Source: JASHVB01 sp035523995 (GTDB lineage: Bacteria > Pseudomonadota > Alphaproteobacteria > Acetobacterales > Acetobacteraceae). From it: 64,000 nucleotides of DNA. Made by a program: the position numbers and the translations under genes. This document shows positions 50,831 to 59,074 of this stretch, in pieces. Positions within the stretch are counted from its first letter, which is position 1, and every line of letters begins with the position of its first letter. The stretch spans positions 124,001 through 188,000 of the forward strand of contig DATKPQ010000045.1 in the NCBI GenBank assembly GCA_035523995.1. Reading direction: 5' to 3'. The notes beneath the pieces were generated by a model that did not search any database, was not told where the DNA came from, and worked only from the letters and a program-made list of their open reading frames with translations.

Positions 50831-52392
50831 CAGCTCACCGCCGAGCGCCGCGTGAACAGCAGCAGCGGGATCACGATGATCGCCAGGACCAGCATCAATT
50901 TGAAATCGTCCATGTAGGCAATGACCCTGGCCTGCCGTGTCACCTCCTGGTTCAGCATGACGAGCCCGTGCATGGTGTCGGGATTCCAGAACCGCGCCGG
51001 TGCACCCGTTTGCAACGCGCGATTGAACGGCGTCACGTCGTCCGCCATGATCGCGTGGTTTACCTGCGTATTGGTCTCCAGCAGTGCGCCCGTGATAGAA
51101 ATGCCTAGGGCGCTGCCCAGGTTGCGCATCAAGCTGTAAATGCTTGTGCCCTCGGTGCGGATCGCCGCCGGCAGCGTTGCGAAGGCGATGATGTTGATCG
51201 GGATCGCCAGGAACCCGATACTGATCCCCTGGGTGAAGCCGACGCTGATCACGCTCCATTCGGAGATGTCTGGGGTCCATAGCGTCATCTGGTACAGCAC
51301 ATAGGCACCGACGACGAAGCCGAATCCCACCAGCAAACGCGCGCTGGTACGGCCGATCACGCGCCCGCAGATCAGTGCGGCCAGCATCAGCCCGGCGCCG
51401 CGCGGGGCCAGCACGATGCCGGCGGTCATCACCGGATAGTTCATCAGCGTCTGCAAATAGGGCGCGAGCAAGGCCAGCGATGCGTACATGATCAGGCCCA
51501 TGATGGCATACAGGAGGCCGCCAACCGCGAAGTTGGTATCCTTGAACAAGCGCGGCGACAGGAATGGCCGCGGCGCAAGGAAGAACTGCACCAGGAAAAT
51601 GTAGAAGCAAATGCCAGCGATACAGGCTTCCAGGATGATCTCGCGCGAGCTGAACCAGTCCAGCGTTTCGCCACGGTCCAGCATCATCTGGAATGCGCCG
51701 ATGGCGAGACTCAATGCGCCAAAGCCGAGCCAGTCCAGCTTCGCCGACCGGCCGTATGTCGTTTCCTTCAGGAAGGTCAGCAGACCGATCGCAGTGACAA
51801 TGCCGAACGGAACGTTGATGTAGAAAACCCAGCGCCAACTGTAATTCTCGGTCAGCCAGCCGCCCAGGATGGGGCCGCAGATCGGGCCCATCATGACGCC
51901 CATTGTCCACAGGCCCATCGCCTTGGCGCGTTGCTCCGGCGGATAGAGTTCGTACATCACCGATTGCGACAACGGCACCAGGGCGGCGCCGAACATGCCC
52001 TGCATGACGCGGAACAATACGATCTCGCCGAGTGATTCCGCGACGCCGCACAGCGCGGAGGCGACCGTGAAGCCTGCCACTGCGGTGACGAACAACCGCG
52101 TGCGGCCGAAGCGGGCGGCGAGGAAGCCGGTGGGCGCGGTCATGATCGCGGCGGCGACGATGTAGCTGGTCAGCACCCAGTTGATCTCGTCCTGGCTCGC
52201 CGACATCGTGCCCTGCATATAGGGCAGCGCCACATTGGCGATGGTGCTGTCCAGCGATTGCATCAGCGTCGCCAGGATGGTGCAGATGGTCACCAGCAGG
52301 CGCACGCCATTGCTCGGCAGCGCCGGTTCCGGCAGCGAGGGCGCCGGTGCGTCCGCGCGTTCCTTCTGGCGCAGATCGTCCGGTTCGCTCAC
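50830..52392 (-). CDS. DHA2-family MFS drug efflux transporter (EmrB-like)
   Basis: A 520-residue major facilitator with about 14 hydrophobic spans. The conserved motif ATLMQSLDSTIANVALPYMQ with later LAARFGRTRLFV lies in the first helices, and GPICGPILGGWLTENYSWRW is the DHA2 motif C region. It is expected to export drugs or lipophilic compounds with proton antiport. Usually an EmrA-type membrane fusion protein is adjacent; none is visible here. The start overlaps the stop of the upstream MarR gene (ATGA), so it is under that regulator's control. Confidence 0.9.
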   Translation of the reverse strand: MSEPDDLRQKERADAPAPSLPEPALPSNGVRLLVTICTILATLMQSLDSTIANVALPYMQGTMSASQDEINWVLTSYIVAAAIMTAPTGFLAARFGRTRLFVTAVAGFTVASALCGVAESLGEIVLFRVMQGMFGAALVPLSQSVMYELYPPEQRAKAMGLWTMGVMMGPICGPILGGWLTENYSWRWVFYINVPFGIVTAIGLLTFLKETTYGRSAKLDWLGFGALSLAIGAFQMMLDRGETLDWFSSREIILEACIAGICFYIFLVQFFLAPRPFLSPRLFKDTNFAVGGLLYAIMGLIMYASLALLAPYLQTLMNYPVMTAGIVLAPRGAGLMLAALICGRVIGRTSARLLVGFGFVVGAYVLYQMTLWTPDISEWSVISVGFTQGISIGFLAIPINIIAFATLPAAIRTEGTSIYSLMRNLGSALGISITGALLETNTQVNHAIMADDVTPFNRALQTGAPARFWNPDTMHGLVMLNQEVTRQARVIAYMDDFKLMLVLAIIVIPLLLFTRRSAVS

Positions 52393-52847
52393 CCGTCCCT
52401 GCCGTACTGCGCCGCGAGGTTCTGGCAGATGCGTTCAAGGATCTGCGTCGCGATCTCCAGTTGTTCGCCAGAAAGGCCGGTCAGGGTTGACCTGCGCACC
52501 TCGCGCGAGACGGTTTCGATTTGCTCGGCGATCGCCAGGCCGCGCGCCGTGGGCACGATGATCTTGGCCCGCCGGTCGCGGTCTTCGCCGTGGCGCTCGA
52601 TGAAACCTGCCGCTTCCAGGGCATCCAGCAGGCGCACGACCGACGATCCGTCGAGCGCCAGTGCTGCAGCGAGGTCCTTTTGTCGCATCGGCTCGGGAGC
52701 ACGCGCCAGGTAGATCAAGGGTAGCCAGGTCGCTTCGGTCAGGCCGAACGGCTGCAGACGGCGGTCCAAGGCGCGCCGCCACTGCCGTGCGGCACGGGCG
52801 ATCAGCGAGCCAAAGCCTTCCTGAAGCCGCCGCTGGCCCGGTTTCAT
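52389..52847 (-). CDS. MarR-family regulator of the efflux pump
   Basis: A 152-residue MarR protein with winged helix-turn-helix: LTEATWLPLIYLARAPEPMR, QKDLAAALALDGSSVVRLLD and the wing EDRDRRAKIIVPTARGLAIA. ATG 52847 was chosen over a longer frame because relatives begin near MKPGQRRLQEGFG. It overlaps the pump gene by 4 bases and most likely represses it. Upstream, ATGG-CGTA-CCAT at 52875-52886 forms short inverted arms that could be an operator. Confidence 0.85.
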   Translation of the reverse strand: MKPGQRRLQEGFGSLIARAARQWRRALDRRLQPFGLTEATWLPLIYLARAPEPMRQKDLAAALALDGSSVVRLLDALEAAGFIERHGEDRDRRAKIIVPTARGLAIAEQIETVSREVRRSTLTGLSGEQLEIATQILERICQNLAAQYGRDG

Positions 52848-52874
52848 GGCACCCCTATTAATGTCATTCAAATG

Positions 52875-52886
52875 TATGGCGTACCA
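52875..52886 (-). promoter_or_regulatory. possible MarR operator
   Basis: Arms ATGG and CCAT separated by CGTA, 28 bases upstream of the marR start. Short and without a defined consensus, so tentative. Confidence 0.2.
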
Positions 52887-53087
52887 TCTATCTGGACAAG
52901 TCAAGAGTGACCACCCACCAGGGCAATCGCACTTGGGATCGGACTGGGCCGCTGGCTTGCGGATCATCACGCGATGCCTGTACCGGTTGCGGTAAAGTAA
53001 AGCCGTCCACCGATTGCCCGGGCCACCACTGCCTTGTCATTCTTCAAAGCTTTCCCTCTGCCCCTGCCACGCGGCACTCTCCGCGGC

Positions 53088-55403
53088 ATGCGTACTGTTC
53101 TTCGCGGCCTTGCCCACATGCTCTCTGCCATCGGCTTCGTTATCCTATTGCTCGTCGCACTGGTCAGCGGCGCGTTGTGGCTGACTCTGCCGCGCACGAA
53201 CCAAGCCGCACGCATCCCGGGCCTCTCCGCCCCGGTGGACATCACCTTCGACCAGGACGGCGTGCCGCGCATCCGCGCAGCGAACGATCTGGACGCCGCT
53301 ACGGCACTCGGTTTTGTCCATGCCCGTGACCGGATGTTCGAGATGGACCTGATGCGGCGCAACGCGTCAGGCCGGCTGTCGGAGATCGCCGGGCCGGTGA
53401 CGCTGCCGCTCGACCGGCTGATGCGCACGCTGGGTCTGCGACAGGCCGCGGAAGCCGATTACGCCGCACTGCCTCCGGCCACGCGTGCGGTGTTGCAGGC
53501 CTATGCGAATGGCGTGAACGCCTGGATCGCGTTGCGCGGCCGGTTTGCCGCCCCGGAGTTCCTTGTCCTTGGCCGCCCCAAACTCTGGACGCCAGTCGAT
53601 TCCTTGCTCTGGGGCGAGACAATGGGCCTGTGGCTGTCAATGAACTGGCGGCAGGAGCTGTCCCGCCAGGCGCTGGCCGGCAAAGTGCCGCAACAACTCA
53701 TCGACGAGCTGTGGCCCGATGAGAGCGGGCCCGGCCGGCCGGAAGCCGCGCTGACGCTACGGCGTCAGTTCGCCGACGCAGTAGCGGGACTGGAGAAGGT
53801 GCTGCCTGACTTCCCGTCGCCGTTCACGCTGCCGCGTACCGCGTCCAATGAATGGGCAGTAGACGGGCGCCATACCGCCACGGGCGCGCCGCTGCTGGCC
53901 GGCGATCCGCATCTGGCATTCGGCTTCCCGGCCATCTGGTACCTGGCCCGGATCGATACGCCGGACAACACACTGGCTGGCGCCACCGCCCCGGGTATTC
54001 CTGGCCTGGTCATCGGTCGCAACCGTCATATCGCCTGGACCTTCACGACCACCGGGGCGGATACCCAGGACATATTCATCGAAACGCCGGTGGGCGCGGA
54101 CGAGTGCGAAACTCCGGATGGCCCCAAACCCTTCACAGTTCGGGAAGAGCATATCAAGGTCCGTGGCCAGCCCGATGTGATGCTGAAGGTCCGCTCCACG
54201 CGCCATGGACCGGTGATCAGCGACCTGCTGGGCCGGAAGGGCGGGCCGATCCTGGCGGTGGAAATGGCCAATCTCGCGCCCGGCAACACCGCCGCCACCG
54301 GCTTGTTTGCTCTGAACCACGCGCAGACGGTGGAGCAAGCGGGCGAAGCGGCGGCGGAGATCACCGCCCCGGTGCAGAACCTCCTGGTGGCAGATGCACA
54401 CACAATCGGGCTGTACGTCACCGGCCGGGTTCCGATCCGACGTGCAGGGGATGGATTCGCACCCGTGCCAGGCAATGGCGCGTATGACTGGGTGGGCTGG
54501 GCGTCAGGAAGCCAGTTACCGCACTACGTATCGCCCGCGAGCGGCCGGCTGGTGAACACGAACGAACGCATCGCACCGCCTGATTTCCCGGTATTCATGG
54601 GACGCGACTGGTTTGGCGACTGGCGTGCCCGGCGCGTGCGGCAGCTTCTGGACGACAACAACCACCTGACGACAGCGGACTTTGCCCGCATGCAGGTGGA
54701 CGTGGTCAGCACGTTCGCCGAGCAGGTGTTGCCGGCGTTACTGGCGGTGCCGCAGCAGCCTGGCGCAGTGGGCCAGGCGCAGGCGCTGTTGAAGGGGTGG
54801 GACGGGGCCATGACAACGGACTCGCCGCAGCCGCTGATCTTCAACGCGTGGATCAACCGCTTCTACGCGCTGCTGCTGCGCCAGCACGACATCCCGCTGT
54901 CGGATGGCGGCCCAGTCCCGGACTTCGTCGCCTTCGTCCTGACAACGGCCGGCGCGCATTGGTGCAACGGCGACTGCAACGCGCCGCTGGCCGAGGCTCT
55001 GAAGACGGCCGTCGGCGAACTTTCCGCACGTTTTGGTGCCGATCCGGCGGCCTGGCGCTGGGGCACGGCGCACCAGGCAGTGTTCGCCCATCCAGTCCTG
55101 CGCGCGATCCCGGTGCTGGGCGCTTTGACCACCGCCTGCATTTCCAGTCCGGGCGACGACACCACCATCGACCGCGGCGGGCCGCGCTTCAACGACTTCA
55201 GTTCCGTGCACGGCGCAGCCTATCGCGGCGTTTACGACCTCTCGGACCTGGACCGTTCACTGTTTGTAATCACGCCGGGGCAATCGGGGAACCCGCTCAG
55301 CCGATACAGCCGGAACTTCATGACGCGATGGCGCAATGGCGCTACCATCATGCTTGGCCCGAGACCCGAGACCGTCACTGCCACATTATCTCTGACGCCA
55401 TGA
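53088..55403 (+). CDS. penicillin acylase family protein
   Basis: A 771-residue Ntn-hydrolase precursor. An N-terminal hydrophobic segment (AIGFVILLLVALVSGALWL) serves as signal or anchor for periplasmic location. The alpha chain has FDQDGVPRIRA and ALGFVHARDRMFEMDL. The autoproteolytic nucleophile is the serine in TASNEWAVDG, which becomes the N-terminus of the beta chain after self-cleavage. Later INRFYALLL and GQSGNPLSRYSRN are family features. Members cleave amides such as penicillin G or acyl-homoserine lactones; substrate unknown. ATG 53088 is preferred to a TTG 54 bases earlier. It ends in a 4-base ATGA overlap with the RDD gene. Confidence 0.9.
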   Translation: MRTVLRGLAHMLSAIGFVILLLVALVSGALWLTLPRTNQAARIPGLSAPVDITFDQDGVPRIRAANDLDAATALGFVHARDRMFEMDLMRRNASGRLSEIAGPVTLPLDRLMRTLGLRQAAEADYAALPPATRAVLQAYANGVNAWIALRGRFAAPEFLVLGRPKLWTPVDSLLWGETMGLWLSMNWRQELSRQALAGKVPQQLIDELWPDESGPGRPEAALTLRRQFADAVAGLEKVLPDFPSPFTLPRTASNEWAVDGRHTATGAPLLAGDPHLAFGFPAIWYLARIDTPDNTLAGATAPGIPGLVIGRNRHIAWTFTTTGADTQDIFIETPVGADECETPDGPKPFTVREEHIKVRGQPDVMLKVRSTRHGPVISDLLGRKGGPILAVEMANLAPGNTAATGLFALNHAQTVEQAGEAAAEITAPVQNLLVADAHTIGLYVTGRVPIRRAGDGFAPVPGNGAYDWVGWASGSQLPHYVSPASGRLVNTNERIAPPDFPVFMGRDWFGDWRARRVRQLLDDNNHLTTADFARMQVDVVSTFAEQVLPALLAVPQQPGAVGQAQALLKGWDGAMTTDSPQPLIFNAWINRFYALLLRQHDIPLSDGGPVPDFVAFVLTTAGAHWCNGDCNAPLAEALKTAVGELSARFGADPAAWRWGTAHQAVFAHPVLRAIPVLGALTTACISSPGDDTTIDRGGPRFNDFSSVHGAAYRGVYDLSDLDRSLFVITPGQSGNPLSRYSRNFMTRWRNGATIMLGPRPETVTATLSLTP

Positions 55404-55906
55404 TCTACCGCGCCCCATTTCCGGACGATGATTCTCTGACGCACGGCGTGATGTCGCGCCGCGTGGCCGCTTGGTTCATCGACGTGATCCTGATCGGCGT
55501 GATCGTTGTCAGCCTGTGGGTAACCCTGATGCTGTTCGGCTTCCTGACGCTGGGGCTCGGGTTCGGGACGTTGGGGATCCTGCCGTTCGTGCCGTTCTGC
55601 TACCATTTTATCTCGCTGGTCAGCCCGCTTTGCGCCACACCTGGGCAGCACTGGCTAGGCTTGGTCGTGCTACAGAACGACAGCTTCGCGCGTCCGACGG
55701 CGTTGCAGGCGGTGATCTCGACGCTGGTGTTCTATCTGACACTCGCGACGTCCGGCCTGCTGCTGCTGATCGCACTGATCACGGTCCGGCACCGGACGCT
55801 GCACGATTTGATCAGCGGATTGGTGGTGGTGCGCATCAACGCAGTGCAGCCATTGACCCCACCCTACGGCTACGGGAACATCCCCGGCGGGTCACCGTAC
55901 GCATGA
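55400..55906 (+). CDS. RDD family membrane protein
   Basis: A 168-residue protein with the RDD motif (RRVAAWFIDVILIGV, with R, D, D around the first span) and three to four hydrophobic segments including LISLVSPLCATPGQHWLGLV and STLVFYLTLATSGLLLLIAL. The last part RHRTLHDLISGLVVVR is the conserved second acid block. RDD proteins are inner-membrane proteins of uncertain, possibly transport-related, function. It is translationally coupled on both sides by 4-base overlaps. Confidence 0.88.
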   Translation: MIYRAPFPDDDSLTHGVMSRRVAAWFIDVILIGVIVVSLWVTLMLFGFLTLGLGFGTLGILPFVPFCYHFISLVSPLCATPGQHWLGLVVLQNDSFARPTALQAVISTLVFYLTLATSGLLLLIALITVRHRTLHDLISGLVVVRINAVQPLTPPYGYGNIPGGSPYA

Positions 55907-56682
55907 GCTACAAACCACCACGACGGCCGCAATTCTTCTACACGACGGCACCTCTGCCCTGCCCCTATCTGCCGGGGCGGACCGAGCGCAAGGTGGTGAC
56001 CGAAATCACCGGCCCGGACGCCGATGCCCTGCACGACCGGCTGTCGCGAGCCGGGTTCCGCCGCAGCCATAATATCGCCTATGCGCCGGTCTGCCCGTCC
56101 TGCCAGGCCTGCGTACCGATCCGTATCCCCGTCGCGACGTTCCAGCCGGACCGCACGCTGCGCCGCATTGCCCGTGCCAATGCAGTCGTGGAGGGGTTCG
56201 AGGTGCCCGCCCGCGCCACCGCAGAGCAATTCCAATTATTCCAGCGCTACCAGGTGGCCCGCCATGGCGAAGGCGACATGGCGACCATGAGCTTTTACGA
56301 CTACCGGGCAATGGTGGAGGACACACCGATAGAGACCTTCATCGTCGAGTTTCGCGATCCCGACGATCGGCTTGTGGGTGCATGCCTGGCCGACAAGCTG
56401 GGGGATGGGCTGTCGGCGGTGTACAGCTTCTTCGCGCCTGGAATGGAGAAGCGGTCGATCGGGACCTACACGATCCTGTGGCTGATCGAGCGGGCTCTGG
56501 GTGCCGGACTGCCGTATGTGTACCTTGGCTATTGGGTGCCGGAGAGCAGGAAGATGGCGTACAAGGCGCGGTTCCGGCCGAGCGAGATCCTGATCGGCGG
56601 GACCTGGCGCATGATGACGGATGCCGATTTGGAGGGCGAGGCGGCGGCGGATGTCGCGCTGGTGCCAGAGTCGGCGAGCTGA
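55903..56682 (+). CDS. bpt: aspartate/glutamate leucyltransferase (Bpt)
   Basis: A 259-residue aminoacyl-tRNA-protein transferase of the Bpt/Ate1-like family, which adds leucine to N-terminal Asp or Glu and marks proteins for ClpS-ClpAP degradation. Matches include FFYTTAPLPCPYLPGRTERK, the cysteine block YAPVCPSCQACVPIRIP, TMSFYDYRAMVEDTPIETF and the C-terminal GYWVPESRKMAYKARFRPSE. Length is normal. ATG 55903 overlaps the RDD stop. It completes a tightly packed operon (penicillin acylase, RDD, bpt); the functional link among the three is not evident. Confidence 0.93.
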   Translation: MSYKPPRRPQFFYTTAPLPCPYLPGRTERKVVTEITGPDADALHDRLSRAGFRRSHNIAYAPVCPSCQACVPIRIPVATFQPDRTLRRIARANAVVEGFEVPARATAEQFQLFQRYQVARHGEGDMATMSFYDYRAMVEDTPIETFIVEFRDPDDRLVGACLADKLGDGLSAVYSFFAPGMEKRSIGTYTILWLIERALGAGLPYVYLGYWVPESRKMAYKARFRPSEILIGGTWRMMTDADLEGEAAADVALVPESAS

Positions 56683-56692
56683 GCGACATGCC

Positions 56693-57256
56693 TCATTCCC
56701 AAAGTCCCATTCGTAACAGCAACGCCAGCACACCGTCGTAGACCAGCGCGGCCAACTCCCGCAGCCACCAGTAACAGCGCGTCGCCATACGCGATCCGGC
56801 CGGCACCCAGGGCGGACCCGCGCCATGCGCGCGCACTCCGAATGCGCGCAGCAACATCACGCAGCGCAGCAGATGGTAAGCGCTGCTGGCTGCATAGACC
56901 GGCGCCGAAAGTCCTTCTGCCCGCAGCAGCCGCGCTACCGCACGAGCCGAGGAGCACGTGTCTGCGCCGGTCTCCTCCAACAGGATGCGAGCGGACGGAA
57001 CGCCGTGCGATGTCAGCAACTTCGCCATGACCGAGGCTTCCGATGGGCCGGTGCGTCCCACGCCTCCGGTCGGCACGAACAGCGGGGAGGCGAAGCGGCG
57101 GCCGAATGCGGCGGCCGCCTCGACACGCCAGCGCAGCGTGGTGCTGGGCCGGCCGTCGGGACGCACCGCTGCTCCGAAGATGAGGATCACGGCGTCGGGC
57201 TTGTTTGTACCGCCCCGTGCCCCGCCCTCCTGGCGTCGGCCCGCTTCGCGGCCCAA
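56693..57256 (-). CDS. DUF218/YdcF-family protein
   Basis: A DUF218 protein, of the ElyC/SanA/YdcF type linked to envelope biogenesis. The core begins AVILIFGAAVRPDGRPSTTL and contains PTGGVGRTGPSEASVMAKLL, a GVPSARILLEETGADTCSSA block and SSAYHLLRCVMLLRAFG. The C-terminus has a hydrophobic helix (WWLRELAALVYDGVLALLL). The start is uncertain: the open frame runs to TTG 57256, but the first 20 residues come from a family C repeat, and GTG 57190 would give a 165-residue core. No membrane anchor precedes the domain. Convergent with bpt. Confidence 0.8.
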   Translation of the reverse strand: MGREAGRRQEGGARGGTNKPDAVILIFGAAVRPDGRPSTTLRWRVEAAAAFGRRFASPLFVPTGGVGRTGPSEASVMAKLLTSHGVPSARILLEETGADTCSSARAVARLLRAEGLSAPVYAASSAYHLLRCVMLLRAFGVRAHGAGPPWVPAGSRMATRCYWWLRELAALVYDGVLALLLRMGLWE

Positions 57257-57276
57257 GCCCGCTAGGGGAGGGGGAA
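57211..57276. repeat. palindromic repeat, family C, at 5' end of DUF218 gene
   Basis: CCCCGTGCCCCGCCCTCC facing GCTAGGGGAGGGGG across GGCGTCGGCCCGCTTCGCGG. It overlaps the presumed 5' end of the DUF218 reading frame, like the copy inside the hydrogenase protease gene. Confidence 0.6.
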
Positions 57277-57295
57277 CATTGAGCCACGTTGTCCT

Positions 57296-58879
57296 TCAGG
57301 TGCGATGCACGTTCCAGAACAGGGGAAAACCCTCGGGCACGCCGGCGATATCGGGCCGATACGCGGTTGGCAGATGCGCCAGCCCCACCGGCCAATACGG
57401 CACGTCCTGGAACGCCTGAAGCTGGATTACGGTGCAGATCTTCTTCTGGGCGGCAAGGTCCGGCGCACCGAACCATGCCGTGCGCAGTTCTTCGATCTTC
57501 GGCATGGTGGGCCAGCCGAACCAGGCCTTCTTGCCGTTGCCGCGCAGCGGCAGGTCGGCGGCCGGGGTGAAGAAATCGAGCCCGGAGAAGCCGGTGTTGA
57601 ACACGTTCCACCCGCCCTCCGACGGCGGCTTCATGCTCGAGCGGCGCTGCACCACCGTGCCCCAGTCGGTCGCCTGGTAATCGACGTTGAACCCGACGCG
57701 TTTCAGCATGTCAGCGGAGACGTCGCCGATCGCTTTCAAGATCGGGTAATCGGTGGCAACCATCAACGCTATCTTCTCGCCTTTGTAGCCGGCCTTCACG
57801 AGCGCCTGCTTCACCGCCGCATCGTCGCGCTTGCTGGTAAGGACGGTCATGCCGGCATCGCTCGACATTGGCGAGATCGGCGGGAAGAAGCCCGCCGGCA
57901 CTTCCCAAAGAGTCTTGTCCGTGCCCATCATCGCCGTCATGAACTCCGCCTGGTCGATGGCGCCCCATAACGCACGGCGGATCTCCGGATTGTCGAACGG
58001 CGGATACAAATGGTTGGGGCGCAGCATCATCGCAGTGCCGGTGGGATCGCTGATCTCGGTCTTGATGTGGAAGCGCTTCAGTAGCGGCAGGAGATCGGCG
58101 GTGGGGTTCTCCCACCAGTCCATCTCGCCTGATTGCAGAGCGCCGGCGGCGGTGGAGGGATCGGGCGTCACATGCCATTCGATGCGGTCGAAATGCGCGA
58201 TCTTGGGGCCGGAAGTGAAGCTGGCCTCGCCGCTGGTCAACGGCTTGTAATTCTCGAAGCGTTCATAGACGTACAGAGAGCCTGACACGCGTTCCTTGGC
58301 GTTGAAACGGTACGGGCCGCTGCCGACCATTTCCGTGATTTGCTTGTAGGGATCGGTGTTGGCCAACCGCTCCGGCATGATCGCGCACATGTTGGATGCG
58401 GCATGGCCGAGCGCGTCGGGCAGCAGGGCGAAGGATTGTTTCAGTCGGAACAGGATGGTGTTGTCGTTGGGGGCGGCGACTTCGTCGGTGCGCTGCATCA
58501 GCCCCTGGCCGAAGGCATCCCGCGCGGCCCAGCGCTTGATGGAGGCAACACAGTCGCGCGCCAGCACCTTCGTCCCGTCGTGGAACATCAGCCCGTCGCG
58601 TAGAGTCAGCTTCCAGGTCTTGCCGCTGTTTTCAATGGCGTGGCCTGCGACCATCTGTGGCGTGGCCTTGAAGCCGTACTTCTTGCCGGCCTGACCGTAC
58701 AGTGTGTCGAAGATCATGAAGCCGTGGTTGCGCGTGACATAGGCGGTGGTCCAGATCGGATCGAGCACCGCCAGGTCCGATTGCGGGATGAACTTCAGAA
58801 CCCGCTTGTCGGCAGCGTGCGATACGGCGGTCAGCGCAAGTGAGGCAGTCCCCGCCGCCAGGAAGGTCCTACGTTGCAT
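57296..58879 (-). CDS. ABC transporter substrate-binding protein, family 5, copy 1
   Basis: A 527-residue periplasmic solute-binding protein of the peptide/nickel/opine (SBP_bac_5) type. The N-terminus RRTFLAAGTASLALTAVSHA looks like a Tat-type signal. Core blocks are FIPQSDLAVLDPIWTTAYVT, VAGHAIENSGKTWKLTLRDG with LMFHDGTKVLARDCVASIKR, the binding-domain GSGPYRFNAKER, and C-terminal YWPVGLAHLPTAYRPDIAGV. ATG 58879 has GGGAG upstream. No permease or ATPase genes are adjacent, only a near-identical paralogue 195 bases upstream. Confidence 0.9.
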   Translation of the reverse strand: MQRRTFLAAGTASLALTAVSHAADKRVLKFIPQSDLAVLDPIWTTAYVTRNHGFMIFDTLYGQAGKKYGFKATPQMVAGHAIENSGKTWKLTLRDGLMFHDGTKVLARDCVASIKRWAARDAFGQGLMQRTDEVAAPNDNTILFRLKQSFALLPDALGHAASNMCAIMPERLANTDPYKQITEMVGSGPYRFNAKERVSGSLYVYERFENYKPLTSGEASFTSGPKIAHFDRIEWHVTPDPSTAAGALQSGEMDWWENPTADLLPLLKRFHIKTEISDPTGTAMMLRPNHLYPPFDNPEIRRALWGAIDQAEFMTAMMGTDKTLWEVPAGFFPPISPMSSDAGMTVLTSKRDDAAVKQALVKAGYKGEKIALMVATDYPILKAIGDVSADMLKRVGFNVDYQATDWGTVVQRRSSMKPPSEGGWNVFNTGFSGLDFFTPAADLPLRGNGKKAWFGWPTMPKIEELRTAWFGAPDLAAQKKICTVIQLQAFQDVPYWPVGLAHLPTAYRPDIAGVPEGFPLFWNVHRT

Positions 58880-59074
58880 GTTGTATGTCTCCCAGTCTTT
58901 GGTGGCGTGGGTCGCCGCGGGTGCGGGATGGGCCTCACGCAGCGTAATGCCTCGCGCATCCACGGCCAGCCGGCTTGCCGAGCATGTTGCATGAAATTCC
59001 TGTCAGGAAGCGATGCCGTAGGTGGGTGGGTCATGCCCCACCGTGAGACACGCGCGTCCACGCTCAAACCGCAT

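Noticed and set aside
50678..52438. Minus-strand 586-codon frame offset from the MFS gene
   Set aside because: It overlaps the 14-span transporter in a different frame, with Arg/His-rich composition. The transporter frame has real membrane spans and family motifs.
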